Shown piece after piece: positions 20,860 through 34,199 of a DNA stretch of 64,000 bases. Location: assembly GCA_014529385.2 (NCBI GenBank), contig CM043960.1:122501043-122565042 (forward strand). Direction: 5' to 3'. The position numbers were made by a program, and so were the translations under genes. The notes below the pieces were generated by a model. It saw only the letters and a program-made list of their open reading frames with translations. It was not told where the DNA came from and ran no database searches. This DNA comes from Adiantum capillus-veneris. Lineage: Eukaryota > Streptophyta > Polypodiopsida > Polypodiales > Pteridaceae. Position 1 is the first letter of the stretch; each line of letters starts with the position of its first letter.

Positions 20860-21408
20860 TGAGTAAAGAAACTGAAGTTCATCAAGTACAATCTCTGAGC
20901 CCTTCATTTGTCAAAGTCGCTTTCTCGGCCCGGTAGTCAACCACGATGTTGTTCTTGTGGTACCAAGGGATTTCGAGTAGAACGTCACAACCTTCCAAGG
21001 CAATTACGTAAAACCGTGTGCCCTAAACACCCCTGTCATTGCAAACGAAGTTTGCCAATGCTCGGTGTAATGGCAACATCTCGTCCGGGTCCACTCGAAC
21101 TACCTCTGCCTGTGGCCTCAGCCTACCGGATGTAATTCCAAATCGAGCCGCCAATTCTAAAGAAGTTGGCCTTGGCTCCCTTAAAAGAGCTTCCTGATCT
21201 TTCCCTTTGCCCTAAAAACGGCAAAGTTTGTACTTTCATCTATTTAATTCAATTCGGGTACCACGCAATGTGTCGAAGTCTGTTCGGCTTTTTGTGTCAT
21301 GATCTCATCGGTGGGGTAGGTCAAACTGCCTAAGTGAATGGCAAGACCTCGTTTCGCATGACTCATCAACTCCTGAATGGAAGCTGACTTTTGTTTCAAG
21401 CAGTGATC
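20860..21408 (-). pseudogene. B1 protease region
   Basis: Downstream of B1 gag, scattered frames encode ARFGITSGRLRPQAEVVRVD, then YVIALEGCDVLLEIPWYHKN, the conserved end of the aspartic protease domain (compare EGCDIILGMPWH in D1). The catalytic DTG/DSG itself is not readable. The proximal part (LKQKSASIQELMSHAK..SLTYP) matches the region after the gag piece in element H (41900-41990). Confidence 0.65.
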
Positions 21409-22563
21409 TCAGATCTCTGTAGGTAGACCCAAGGTAAACCGCTCAATTTGTTCCTTGAACGAAATCTTCTTAAATGAAGAGGCGGGTAGAAAAGAGCTCC
21501 AGAATCTCTCGCAATAAGCGTCCACTGTATCCTTCTTGGTCATTCGAAGATGATTCCAAGCAATTCGTATATCGCGTTCATACTCTCGAGTCAGCCAAGA
21601 AGAAATAAAAAGCCTCTTGAATTTCAGCCATTTAGCTGGCACAGTCTTGTTTAATAGAAGCGTGGACCACCAAGTTCGAGCATTCGCCTTAATGTAAGAG
21701 GCAACTCTCCGAATCTTAGAGTGCTCTGAGTAACGCCCTCGCGCGAAAGCGATGTAAAACTGCCGTACAAAAGACAAAGCCTTCGAAGCATCTCTATAAC
21801 TAGAAAACGTGTCAAATTTAATTGACTGTCGACCTTCCTTAAACTCTTGGACTTTCTTGCTTTTGTCTTCGAGAAAGTCATACTGGTTGGCTTTGTAAAA
21901 ATTCTTCTTCTTTGCATGAAAGTTGCTGTCATTAGAGTCCGAACTGTCTGTAGACGAGTCCTCAGTAGAACTGTCAACCATGGGGCGGGATATAGACTTC
22001 TTCTTGCCCTTTCCGAAGCGTTGCTTTTTGCCTTTTCTGTCTTCTTCGCTCGAGTCAGATGAGCTAGAAGATCTGTCAAAAGAAGAAGAACTGGGTACTC
22101 CTTCAAATCGAACACGCTTCTTTTGTTTCTTTGCCTTTTCAAAAGTAGACGGATGACCCAAATAACTTGGGAAGTCAGTGCCTTTCTTCTGCTTTTTGCC
22201 GTGCTTTTCAGCTTTGTTCTGCGTGTCAAAAAGCTGAGCAATTCTTGCATCAACCACCTTCTCTAATTCTTGCTCTGTGTACATCTTGGGAATAGGAGGT
22301 TTCCTGGGTGGTTCTGTGGTCTGCCGTCACTGCGTGTGCACCTCCTTGAAAGAGGTCTCGCTCATATATTTTGCAAATTTTGGGTCCTTCGCAAAATCGA
22401 GCATCATCTTTGTTGTGTCGCCGATCAATCGTTGATGCTCCATCTCTTCGAGCTCCGCCTGAGTAGGCCGAGGCAGGCCATACTCCTCGTGTGAATCTTC
22501 GTTGTAATCCCTTCCCGCATCTCTGGATGCAAAGGGAGTCGATTGATCTTTGCTTGAAGCCAT
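21409..22563 (-). pseudogene. B1 gag
   Basis: Gag starting at ATG 22563 (MASSKDQSTPFASRDAG..), with one stop at about 22327 and then a 291-codon open segment to 21409. A Lys/Ser-rich basic region with poly-Ser/Asp runs precedes the capsid block (SIKFDTFSSYRDASKALSFVRQFYIAF, ARTWWSTLLLN, TVDAYCERFWSSFLPASSF). The poly-Ser/Lys stretch is unusual among gags here. B2 (44065) and the gag piece in H (41736-42480) are relatives. Confidence 0.87.
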
Positions 22564-22878
22564 AGGTGCCGTGGAAAAAAAATTAGGGATCGGATTTCCC
22601 GTAGAAGAGAAATGGCCGTGCTCTGATACCACTGTAACAGACTTGGACACTCCAAGTCAAGAATCTACCGCGACAACACAAATAACCACTTCAAAACAGT
22701 TCACAGTTCACAATTGAAGCCATAGGTGCTGCGGAAAAAAAATTAGGGATCGGATTTCCCATAGAAGAGAAATCGGCCGTGCTCTGATACCATTGTGATA
22801 GACTTGGACACTCCAAGTCAAGAATCTACCGCGACAGCACAAATAACCACTTCAAAATAGTTTACAGTTCACAATTGA
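22556..22878. repeat. Tandem duplication of 160 bp across gag start, primer site and LTR edge
   Basis: Copy 1 (22556-22715) and copy 2 (22716-22878) both run from the gag initiation region through the primer site into the first ~80 bp of the LTR. Copy 1 keeps a clean primer site (complement of TGGTATCAGAGC at about 22620-22631). Copy 2 has changes in it and in the LTR edge. Confidence 0.88.
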
Positions 22879-23461
22879 TTCGACACTGGCCCGGCGGAGT
22901 TCCGTGCCTAGAGATATTGGCCCCAAAGATTGGCGCCCCTTTCTGTATTTCTTTTTGTATTAATCTGTGTTCAAAGTACAAGAGTGCGGGTAGGCGCTCA
23001 CACTCAGACTCTACGTCTAGATGCTCTGAGTTGTGAGTGGCCTACCCACTTATTTAAAGAGTACAAGGGATGCTAAAAGCAGAGTCCAAAAGCTGAAAAT
23101 TAAAAGCTTGTTTTAAAACCCTCACAAAGCAAAGGCTCTTTCTCTCTCTTTCTCTTATGCTTTAGTAAAATAAAGCAAGAACTTATCCCTCTCTCCCATC
23201 TCTTGCGTAGAGTAAAACGCAAGACCGAAAAGCATAATTTCCGTACGCTCAGCCACGTGAGCATTGCTGCGGCAATTCACGCCGCAAATCACGGGGGTCC
23301 GTACAACTGCCACGTGTCAGCCCTACCGTACAGAACCTGCCACGTCAACAGTTCGGGATTTTGCTGCAGAGGGTGTACGGGCAGCCACGTCATCACTTTG
23401 TCTGCAGCCAACAGTGAATAGATGTGTGTGTTGTGGCACGCCACGTCACCAGTTTGTGACA
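22793..23461 (-). repeat. B1 5' LTR
   Basis: About 669 bp, from a mutated inner edge (TGTGATAGACTTGG) to outer edge AGTTTGTGACA at 23461. It aligns with B3 and B2, including the multiple TGACGTGGC/GCCACGT motifs at the U3 end (23240-23460), which contain ACGT cores. Confidence 0.82.
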
Positions 23462-23640
23462 CAATCAGTAACCTTCCGGATGGTTGAGCAAACCAATTCA
23501 CTGCATAAAGCAATGTTTCAGTCTTGATTTTACTCTCATAAACACTCAAGAGTGATTGTCCTAGTTAGACATATCTATATACCTCGTGCATAAAAGCAAT
23601 ATGCACTTTTCTAATTCCTCAAAGATTTAACTTTGATTAA
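23462..23640. other. Unassigned spacer between B1 LTR and C1 gag
   Basis: About 180 bp, AT-rich, with no frame or repeat I can match. By position it should be C1 internal sequence next to the B1 insertion, but it does not read as gag on the minus strand. Confidence 0.4.
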
Positions 23641-24598
23641 AGACCTGCCCTCTTACTTAAAGTTCGGGGGTCTTCGTTTCAAAAACTCAGGAGTTAAATT
23701 GAATTCCCTTACTCTAAATTTTCTTCGAATAGCCACATATTCGTGGAGGAGGGATAACAAAAATTTGATGTTTCTGTGTTCAATGGTTCCTGTCCCATTG
23801 CGGGGATTCGATTCTATGTACACTAAGGTGTACACTTTCAGCTTGTATTGGACTCCACCATCCGTTGCAAAGTATCTTGCGGATGTGTGTACAAAATTCG
23901 AGCAAAAGTCCTTCGTTGAACTTCTTTATGGTTTCTTCCTCAGAGAGATTCAAGAATGGAGCCACCTTGGAAAGAGTGAACCAATACCTGTCCACACAAT
24001 CCATGACTCACTCGTGCTCCCATCAGCAAACCAATCCCAATCTTCTTGATGCCTTCCTCAAAGCGTAGAGCAAAAAAAATTGTTGAGAAATTCAGCCTTG
24101 AATTGAGTCCAAGTCTTGTTGTAAGTTCTTTGCAGAGCTTTGGTATACCACCAAGTAGCTGCAATCCCCTTGAGGTGTTTGGTCACATACCTCACCTTCG
24201 ACGCTTTTCAGAAATTGCCATTTGCAAAGGCAACTTCAAACTGTCGAATGAAAGCTTTCATTCGGTAGCTTTCGGGATGTCTTTCCTTCGTGAAAAGTAT
24301 CAAACTTGACTGGAGTGTTCCTAGGTCTAGAGACCTTCTTCATATCCTTCTCGGAATGACAGGATTTCCTGGCTATGGTTCTGGATTGATGTTCTTGGAT
24401 AATTTCTGGATTCTAAAGGATCTTGAGCATTCCGCTCCTTGGATTCTCTAGGTTCTTGAGCATCATGCTCTTGTCGCCTGCTCAGAGAATCCCAAGTCTT
24501 GTGTTGACTTCTTGCAGAGAGAAAAATTTTCTCCACTCTTCGAGCTTTTTCCGCATGGATTAGGGTTCCACATGCTTACTTCTCTCTTGGCTTGTCAT
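23641..24598 (-). pseudogene. C1 gag, decayed
   Basis: Starts MTSQERSKHVEP at ATG 24598, directly downstream (minus strand) of the primer site. Fragments match the gag of A1/D1: FEVAFANGNF, KHLKGIAATWWYTKAL, TWTQFKAEFLNNFF and VDRYWFTLSKVAPFLNLSEEE (23940-24004), in three frames with many stops. It gives the orientation of C1. No zinc knuckle is left on this side of B1. Confidence 0.8.
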
Positions 24599-24657
24599 GG
24601 CTTCTTCCCTTATCTTCCTAGAGTCGTCCTCCTTTACAGAGAAAGAGAGCAGACCAT

Positions 24658-24669
24658 GCTCTGATACCA
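24658..24669 (-). other. C1 primer binding site
   Basis: GCTCTGATACCA on the plus strand, i.e. TGGTATCAGAGC on the coding strand, one base from the C1 5' LTR edge at 24671. Confidence 0.93.
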
Positions 24670-24670
24670 C

Positions 24671-26202
<1,532 letters not shown>

Positions 26203-26203
26203 G

Positions 26204-26215
26204 TGGTATCAGAGC
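26204..26215 (+). other. D2 primer binding site
   Basis: TGGTATCAGAGC one base after the LTR. Confidence 0.95.
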
Positions 26216-26272
26216 CCCGACTCCTCTCTTTCTCTGCAAAGAAGGACGATTCCGGGCAGAACGGGAAGAACC

Positions 26273-27576
26273 ATGTCGAGCCAAGGGAGAAGCATTGAAG
26301 AGGAGCTTCAACAAGTGCAAGTTCAGCTTGCGGAGTTGCAACAAATCTTACTGTTGTCGGACGTCCAAAAGCTTTTGGGCAGAAAGAAGAAAACGAATGG
26401 AATTGATGCAGCCAATCATCCAGACAACACTGTTGGCGTGAGACCACAGGAGGCAAGAGAAGAAGAACGTGCCGAGGTGCACAAAGGATCTTCGGATCTG
26501 AATGAACGGCCTACTTCAAGGAAAGGCCAGGAAAAAGCGCTCTCTCTGCTAGACGAGAGCAAGGACATCTCTATCTCATCTCCATCTTACTGTCTTGATT
26601 ATACTTCTACTTCTCGATCATCTTGTCAGAAGAAGGAAGCAGCTACTACCGCCACTACCATACATCAACCTAAAGATAAGCCTCGATTCAAGAAGCAAGG
26701 TCGCAAGTCTCAACATCGCATGAGAGTTTCAAATCAGGCGACAAGGACATCAAGTTCGAAACCTACAACGGACGGAGAGACATCTCCAAAGCACTGTCCT
26801 TCATCAGACAGTTTGAAGTCGCCTTTACCAATGGGCACTTCACAAAAAAATCCAAATTACGCCATGTGGGGATGCACCTCAAGGAAACGGCAAGTAATTG
26901 GTGGTTAGCCAAGATTCTGGAAGGTTCTCAGGCCAGAACTTGGGAGAGCTTCAAATCTGAATTTTATGAACAATTTCTTCCACCTGACTTCGAACAGGAC
27001 ATACGGAAGGAATGGGACTGGCTTGCCCAGAAGGAACATGAAAGAGTAACGACTTATGTGGACAAGTATTGGTCGGTTCTTTTGAAGGTCACTCCCTTCA
27101 TGAAGATTGCCGACGAGGAAAAGAAATGAAAGTTCGAAGCGGGTCTCCAACGGCAGCTTCGAAAGAGTATGAAGGTGTATCCGCATGATATTCTTCAAAG
27201 GATGATGGAGTCAGCAATCATTGCTGAGGATTTGCACTCAACTGGGACGCCTAGAAAGATGGAGCATAGCACTTACCGTGCAAGACAAAGAGGGGTCTAT
27301 GATAACCATGGGGGCCAAGGAAGAAAACGTCCTCCATCTAGAGACGATGATCATTCTAAGAAGCCAGAGGGCACTGGCAAGCGAACTAAATATCTTTCTC
27401 CTACTCAACTTCAAACTTTCAGAGAGGAAGGAAGATGCTTCTACTGTGGCGAAAAAGGACATATGAAACCGGATTGCCCGCTAAAGCAGCAACGGCAAGA
27501 GGAAGCCTCTACGAGGCAAGAGAAAGCAAGGAAGGAATTCGTACCACCAAGTTCGAACTCAATCCCAGATGTTTAA
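26273..27576 (+). pseudogene. D2 gag with zinc knuckle
   Basis: Starts MSSQGRSIEEEL at 26273 and keeps the N-terminal frame that D1 lost. A one-base deletion near 26727 (GAGTTTCAAA against GAGTCTTCAAA in D1) shifts the frame. The capsid continues at 26866-27129 to a TGA at 27127, and the zinc knuckle (CFYCGEKGHMKPDC) lies in 27169-27576. The frame ends at a TAA where D1 has CAA, right at the deletion that removed the protease (27577). Confidence 0.88.
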
Positions 27577-28768
27577 GGAAACACTTCCTGACGAACTACC
27601 TCCGGTACGCCCGGAAGATCACCGCATAGATCTCATACCGGGTAGCTCGCCTCCCAATCAACCCCCTCATCGGGTAAGTCTTGCTCAGCAAGAGGAAATT
27701 CTGAAGCAAGTCAACGAGCTTCTAGAGAAAGGGTTAGTACGGCCAAGTGCTTCACCCTACTGCTCTCCAGTTCCACTGGTGCAGAAGAAAGATGGCACGT
27801 TTCGAATGTGCATAGACTATCGGTCTTTAAACAAGATCACAATCAAGAATCGCTTTCCGATCCCTCGGATTGATGATATACTTGATAAGTTGCAGGGTGC
27901 AAGTGTCCTTAGTTGCATAGACTTAAAGAGTGGGTATCATCAGATACGGATCGCCCCTGAGGATGTCCATAAGTCTGCTTTCCGCACAACCTTTGGACTA
28001 TATGAATTCTTGGTAATGCCTTTCGGCTTGACCAATGCTCCTGCGACATTCAATCGCATGATGGACCGCATTCTCAGCCCGTATCGAGCTTTTACGGGAG
28101 TATTCTTTGACGACATACTCATCTTCTCTAAGTCAGAAGAGGAACATCGGAAGCACTTGGACTTAGTGTTTTAAGAATTGCGAAAGCATGAGTTGCATGT
28201 GAATGCAAAGAAGAGTGAGTTCTTTTTCTCTGAGATACACTATCTCGGCCATATAGTCTCTCACAATCAAGTGATTATGGATCCTGCCAAGATCCGAGTG
28301 GTCGAAGATTGGCCTATTCCCACCACGGTACATGATGTACGTAGCTTTTTGGGATTATGTTCATATTATCGAAGGTTTTTCCGAGGATTTGCTCATGTAG
28401 TAGGACCATTTCATGGCTTAACAAAGAAGAAGATTCCTTTCAGATGGGGATCGAGACAACAAGGAGCTTTTGATCGGCTCAAGTACTTGCTAAGCCATGG
28501 ACCTATTTTGATAGTGCCTGACTTAAGAAAAATATTTGAGGTTCATTGCGATGCTTCAGGTGATTGCATCGGAGCAGTGTTAAACCAAGAAGGCCATGCA
28601 GTGGCTTATGAAAGCAGACGGCTTAAGGATGCAGAGTTGCATGCATCAATCTACGAAAAGGAACTCACGGCTGTGATTTATGCCTTATCCAACTGGAAGC
28701 ACTATCTTCTAGGAGCGGATTTTGTGATCAAGACTGATCACCAGAGTTTGCGGTATTTTCTTACGTAA
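27577..28768 (+). pseudogene. D2 reverse transcriptase and RNase H
   Basis: Begins at the deletion junction ([15 protein letters not shown]). RT is complete: [51 protein letters not shown] at 28172 (D1 CAA) splits it; the frame continues at 28178 through YYRRFFRGF. RNase H has HCDASGDCIGAVL, YEKELTAVIYAL and KTDHQSL. A second CAA-to-TAA at 28766 interrupts it. Confidence 0.9.
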
Positions 28769-28789
28769 AGGAAACTATCTGAAAAGCAG

Positions 28790-30028
28790 ATGCGATGGGC
28801 AAACTTTTTGTCTATGTTTCACTTCCAGATCCTTCACACGGCTGGGAGTAAGGATGTAGTCGGAGACGCATTGTTTAGGTGGCCAAGGGTGAACGCTATC
28901 ACTTCGGTGTATCACCAAGAATTAGCAGCACTACCAAATTTGTATCCGAATGATCCAGACTTCTCCACCATTTGGGGAAAGCTACATCGTGGAGAGAATG
29001 AGTTTCCCTATTCCATTCGGGACGGTTATCTCTACCACCATCAGGCCATATGTGTGGCGGAACCATTAAGAAAGAAGATCATGGATGAAGCACACGCTTC
29101 GCCTTATGCGGGTCATCGTCCTACGACCTCAGCAATGGAAAGATATTTCTTTTGGCCTAGCCTTAAAGCAGACATTGATAAGTATGTCAGGGAATGCTTG
29201 GTTTGCCAAAAAGTGAAGTATGATCGACATAAGACGCCTGGGTTGCTACAACCTTTGCCTGTGCCTAATGAACCTTGGGAAAGTATTGCCATGGACTTCA
29301 TCATGGACCTCCCTAGAACTCAGACTGGAAATGACGTGATCTGGACCATTGTGGACAGGTTTAGCAAGCAAGCACACTTCATACCAGTCAAGAAAACGAT
29401 CAAAGCAGATCATATGGCTAGGGTCTTTCTAGCACAGATCTTTAAGCATAATGAAATGCCTAAGTCTATTGTGAGGGATCGAGATCCTCGCATGACAGGA
29501 AATTTTTGGCGTGCCTTGATGGATAATCTTGGTACGAAGCTGAATTTTTCATCTGCCTACCATCCTCAAACGGACGGGCAAAGTGAGATAGCCAATTCCA
29601 CAGTATTGGATAAGTTTAAAGCTTATGTGTCAGATCGGCAATCCGATTGGGAGAAATATTTCCCTCTTGTCGAGTATGCGTATAACAATACCATAAACTC
29701 ATCGACGGGGAAAGCACCTTTTGAGATTCTCTATGGTAAGCCTTTGCTTCCACCCATCCTTTTAACTAAGGATAAGATCTTTGCAGCGGATGAATTTGTC
29801 CGGGACTTGGACACAGCCTACGGGCAAGTTAGGAGAGCTATTCTACGCTCTCAGGAGAAGCATAAGAAAGCTGTAGACAAGCACAGAAGGAATCTAGACT
29901 TAACTGTCGGACAGTTAGTCTTACTCAAGTTTGAGACGGCAAGACTTAAGAAACAAGCGTCTCATAAGGGGAAAGTAGTAAAACTTTCTATCCGTTATCA
30001 TGGCCGTTTAAAATTACTGAGCGAGTGA
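28790..30028 (+). CDS. D2 RNase H end and integrase, 412-codon open frame
   Basis: Open through the RNase H tail (GDALFRWP, with Gly-Asp in place of Ala-Asp), HHCC zinc domain (DEAHASPYAGHRP..ECLVCQ) and the full integrase core: Asp in AMDFIMDLP, Asp in VRDRD (Ser changed to Arg), Glu in GQSEI. It ends after LLKFETARLKK, where a one-base loss near 30002 shifts into the next frame. Compared with D1 it lacks the two integrase stops but differs at the tip of the zinc domain (GHRPTTSAMERYF). Confidence 0.88.
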   Translation: MRWANFLSMFHFQILHTAGSKDVVGDALFRWPRVNAITSVYHQELAALPNLYPNDPDFSTIWGKLHRGENEFPYSIRDGYLYHHQAICVAEPLRKKIMDEAHASPYAGHRPTTSAMERYFFWPSLKADIDKYVRECLVCQKVKYDRHKTPGLLQPLPVPNEPWESIAMDFIMDLPRTQTGNDVIWTIVDRFSKQAHFIPVKKTIKADHMARVFLAQIFKHNEMPKSIVRDRDPRMTGNFWRALMDNLGTKLNFSSAYHPQTDGQSEIANSTVLDKFKAYVSDRQSDWEKYFPLVEYAYNNTINSSTGKAPFEILYGKPLLPPILLTKDKIFAADEFVRDLDTAYGQVRRAILRSQEKHKKAVDKHRRNLDLTVGQLVLLKFETARLKKQASHKGKVVKLSIRYHGRLKLLSE

Positions 30029-30366
30029 ATGATGTCGCTTTCCGATTAGAGCTACTGCCTAATTGGAAGATCCATAATGCTTTCCATGTGAGTTTACTCC
30101 GGCCGTATGTGGGACCGCCTCCGAGCCAGCCTAGCGCTGAGGAACCTCCTGAGGTTGAGGAAACAGAAGAAATACTCCAACTGGAGCAGATAGTAAGTCA
30201 TCAGGAGCGGTCTCTCAAGTCCGGAAAGATAACACGGAAGTATTTCGTTAAGTTTAAGAACTATTCGAATCTAGATGCTCAGTGGATGACGCAGGAGGAA
30301 TTAGCAGCTTATCCCGAGATACTGGAGGTATATGTCCAAGCACTACAGTTGAGGTCAACTGTTTAG
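30025..30366 (+). pseudogene. D2 integrase C-terminus and chromodomain
   Basis: Reads NDVAFRLELLPNWKIHNAFHVSLLRPYVG, then an acidic linker, then the chromodomain RKYFVKFKNYSNLDAQWMTQEEL, ending LQLRSTV-stop. It is almost identical to D1 13915-14256. The ATG at 30025 is incidental. The purine tract GAAGCCAGAGGGA precedes the LTR at 30379. Confidence 0.9.
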
Positions 30367-30378
30367 AAGCCAGAGGGA

Positions 30379-31729
30379 TGTTGCTAATTGGACTATTTTC
30401 TTAGTTTTAATGATTAATCTCTTTTTTTAATGTGCACTAAGAACTCTTAAAAGATTGTAGCTACAGGAACTGCCATCAGGAACGGACAACTCTGATGTGT
30501 CATTTGATGGGTGACGGTAAACATCGCGAAGGAGTTTCCGTAAGTTTGGTGGAAAGGGCCGGGTTACGAGTGCCCCTGATGCGTCACATGATGGGTGACG
30601 GGTGCATCAGTGAGGGGGCATCCGGTAGGCTAAGGAGGAAATCCGAACTGAGTAAGAAAATACGCGTAAGAACGCAAGCACAAGAATAAAGATGGGTTCA
30701 ATGAAGCTTTTTACGAAAAGCAGGAACAGTTGCGGGAGGACAGATGTTTCCCGCGAGGAGTCTGTGTCTGCATTGCATCTGTGTCGTGTCCTGCACCCGG
30801 GGACGCCTGGAATGTGTCCGTGTAGCATTGTTTTCACTAATTGAGTGAGTTTTTAAAGTTTGAACAGGTTCACACTTTATTTTATAAAGTGACCGGTCAC
30901 TTTTAAGTGACCGACCCCTTTATTAATAAAATAAAGCAGGCAAGGCTCTTATAGAAAAAGACAGCGCTAAAGCCAAGGCCGGGGGGCTGAATTGCGATCT
31001 CTCTCTCTCTCTCTCTCTCCTCTCTCTAGAAAACGCGATTTTCTCCCTCCTCTCTCTAGGAGCGCCAAGCTTTGCTCTTGGACCCCTATTCCTACCGGGT
31101 GTCAGACCCTATAAAGGGGTAGCCAGCGTTTTAGTTTAAAGAGGCCGGGAGCAGCAGGAAGTACTAGCGCTGGGATTCTGGAGTAGAGCCTGGCGACAGA
31201 ATTTGCAAGTGTTCGCGTGACGACTGCGAACGGAGGTTGATTCTCCGAGCAAGAAGCGACAGGTATAAGGCGTTGATACGCATTGAGAATTGTTGCTTTG
31301 TGTGGTTTGTTTTGCAGGAATCTCCTCTCTTACGGGAAGGCCCTTCACGGGAAGTACGGCTTCACGCCTAAGTCCCTTATGGGAAAGTACGGCTTGGCGC
31401 CTAAGTCCCTTACGGGAAAGTACAGCTTCGTGCCTAAGTCCCTTACGGGAAAGTACGGCTTCGCGCCGAAGTCCCTTACTGGAAGGAACGGCGTGGTGCC
31501 CAAGCCCTTAACGGGAAAGCACGACCTTCGGGTCTAAGATTACAGAACAGAGGGGTTTCCTCGGGTTCTCGTTCTTGTAGAAGAATTCTCGCTGAATAAA
31601 AGAATACTCTTAACGGGGGGGGACCAGCCCATCTTCTGGTCCCCAATACTGTGTCGATCTGCTCCCTTCTCTCATGTTTTCAAAGAATTATAATTTTCAG
31701 ATTTTCTAAGTGCTAGTGTACGCTCCCGT

Positions 31730-31733
<4 letters not shown>
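30379..31733 (+). repeat. D2 3' LTR
   Basis: 1355 bp, close to the 5' LTR, with four 33-bp units (ATG frame 31283-31537) and hairpin 31619-31627 / 31636-31644. It stops at CCCGTTTTG and merges into (GA)n without the TGACA terminus. Confidence 0.9.
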
Positions 31734-31802
<69 letters not shown>

Positions 31803-33687
31803 CGACACAGTACTGGGGACTAGAAGATGGGCTGGTCCCCCATCCCGTGATAGTATCTTTATTTACTGAGGAGAAGTCTATACAAGCACTTGAATTGAAC
31901 GTATTACCATGTTTCTAGAATAAGACTTGATGGTTCCCGGAAGCCTTGCTTCCTATTCCTAGGGCAAAACCCTATTCGAAGGAACTTTCGTTCCTTATTG
32001 CAAATCCTCGAGAACCAAGGTTCTCGCCTCTGGATCTCACCTTCCCGACTCGGAGCATGGCATCTCTGCAACTCTTTTCCGGCTCTGTTCCTAGAGTCCT
32101 GTTCCCGTAGAACAACTTTGCTTTCCCGAACGCGAAGTCCTTCCTTGGGAATCTCAACTTCCGGATCCCCAACTCGAGAGCCTACCACTCTCGGATCCGT
32201 GGATCTACGTCCCAAACTCAGGTACAAAACCCTTGGGCTGATCTGGCTCTAGTTCCTCAGAGCGCTTTCTCTTGTAGAGGCTCATGCCTTCCTCTGCTCC
32301 TACTCCCCACCAAGAGGAAGTACACCTGCAAACAAATACTTAGAGATCATAATATGAAAATCGTTATCTTCAAAGTCTCGACGCTTGAAACACAACTCAG
32401 TTCTCGAAAAGAAATTCCCCAGAAGAGATTTCTACATAGAAAAGCCTCTGTTCCAATCCTACACACAAAAGAGGCGTGTTCTCGGGTTCCTTCTTGTAAA
32501 TCAGCCCCATCTACGATGTTTATGGGCTGAAAACAGAGAAAAACAGCAGCTTGTCGTGATGGAAACACGCACCGTAGGCACTTCTTCGTGAGGGAACTCG
32601 CGCACTAGGTCCTGGCCACATCTGGTACACTTAGGGCAGCCAATGGGCATCACCAGCAATGTCTTCTTTGCAGCTGAAATCTGTAGCAGCATCTCCTCCT
32701 TGCGAAAACTGGTCTTTCATCTGGGAGAGGGCGTGATGCTTTTATAGCTCTGTGGCCACGCCAAAGATAGTAGAGCATTGGGCTGCTTGCGTAGAGATCG
32801 CGGCCGTTTTTTTTTTTTTTTCTCTCCTGCTTGGAAAAGAGAGAAAAATTGATGGCTGTTTTTTACTGCTTTATTTAATCATAGGCTGCCCACTGATTAA
32901 GTGGGCGGCCGGTCACCTTTAAAAATGGTCTGAATCTGCCCAAAAACTCAATAAAACCTTTTAGGTTAAAAACAAAACTTCACAATACTTCCCAGGAGTC
33001 CCTGCATGCAATGATCAACAGGTGTCTTGGATGCAATGATCAATCACATGCACAGTTGCAATGCAGACATAGACTTCCTCGCAGGAAAGCATTTGCTTTC
33101 CCCAAAAGCAATCCCGCTTTCTTAGAAAGCATCCGTTTTTTCCTCAAAGTTTCCTTTGAACCCATCTTCATTCAAGTGCTTGCTTTTGCTTGTGCACAAT
33201 TCTAACACAGTTTGGAATTTCCTCCTAACTATGGATATTCCCTTTCTGATGTACCCGTCACTCACCTTGTGAGGCATCATGAATACCCATCACCTAGTCT
33301 TTTCCTGATGCGTCATAGGATGGGTGACATAGAGCATCGCGAATGAGATTGTATTGTAAGTTCGGTAGAGATGTCCGTTCTCGGATGGTCGGATACTTCT
33401 TCCCGATGCTCCCTATCACCCATCCGATGTGACGCATCAGAAGTACACGTTCCTGGTAGCCTTACAGATATTCCCTTTCACAGTGCTCCCATCATTACTC
33501 TAAATGACACACTAGAAATACTCTATACTCGGATGTCTCCAGTGAGAAAAACCCTCTCACTTAAAATCTTAATAATTCATCTATAATTATTTTTCCTTGG
33601 TGTTCCAAACGAGAAAACCCTCTCATTTATAAATCCAATAATTCATTTAGAATTATTTTTATGTCAGATAAAGACAATTTAGCAAGA
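31734..33687 (-). repeat. C1 5' LTR, outer part
   Basis: Continues the (GA)n tract (31734-31799) and then matches the solo C LTR in reverse, to AATTTAGCAAGA at 33687 (other copies AACA). TATA, the inverted repeat (CCCACTGATTAAGTGGG near 32890) and rearranged TGACG modules (33240-33480) are present. The GT of the GT-AG segment is AT here (near 32370). Confidence 0.88.
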
Positions 33688-33959
33688 GTCCCAAAAAGTT
33701 AAACTCAAAAGCAATGGCTCCCAATAGCATTGGTTAAAAATCTGCCATTCAAAAGCAGCCAACGCCAATTGCGGAGAGTCGTATATACTGCCATGTTAGC
33801 AGCCCAGCGCGTTTTGCGGAGAATCTGCCATGTCAACAGTCAACGGAAATTGCGGGCGTCCATACAGATTGCCACGTCAGCCTATCGGCGCATTTCACGA
33901 GGCTGTGCCATGTCAGCAGTATGTGTCCGAGGGCTTGCCACGTCACCCAATTTGTGACA
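33688..33959 (-). repeat. B3 5' LTR, outer part
   Basis: Begins GTCCC (target duplication of C1), then AAAAAGTTAAACTCAAAAGC, the continuation expected from the B1 LTR after 23081. It contains the repeated GCCACGTCA/GCCATGTCA motifs and ends AATTTGTGACA. Confidence 0.82.
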
Positions 33960-34199
33960 ATCTGCTAGGTTCTCCTCCTCCATCCACTTCACATCCAATG
34001 CCCGATAGTTCTTGACTAAGAACCTTGACTAAGAACCGCCGTTCACTTTACCTTTCACTTTCCTTTACTTGTGAGCTAGTATCTGCTCGCTCTCTTCCAC
34101 TTCAAGTTTCTCCTCAGGCTCCCTGCCGACTGACACCTTATCCTTGAAAGGTTTCAATGAGTCACATGAGAAGCATTGTGAATCTTCCAAGTATCTGGC
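33960..34199 (-). pseudogene. Element H chromodomain region
   Basis: Minus-strand integrase C-terminus and chromodomain. 34190-34140 reads DTWKIHNASHVTH and about 34010-33965 reads FLVKNYRALDVKWMEEENLAD, with stops in between. Its upstream part is at 41300-41600, separated only by F1, and the frame joins across the F1 target duplication. H was therefore a chromovirus already present when B3 and F1 arrived. Confidence 0.75.

Noticed and set aside
21651-22253. 200-codon minus-strand frame overlapping B1 gag
   Set aside because: A shifted reading of the Lys/Ser-rich gag. The gag frame has recognisable capsid motifs; this one has none.
30495-30689. Small frame in the D LTR (also 8276-8473)
   Set aside because: It overlaps the U3 TGACG modules and lies upstream of the TATA box; its frame is not kept in D2's 5' LTR.
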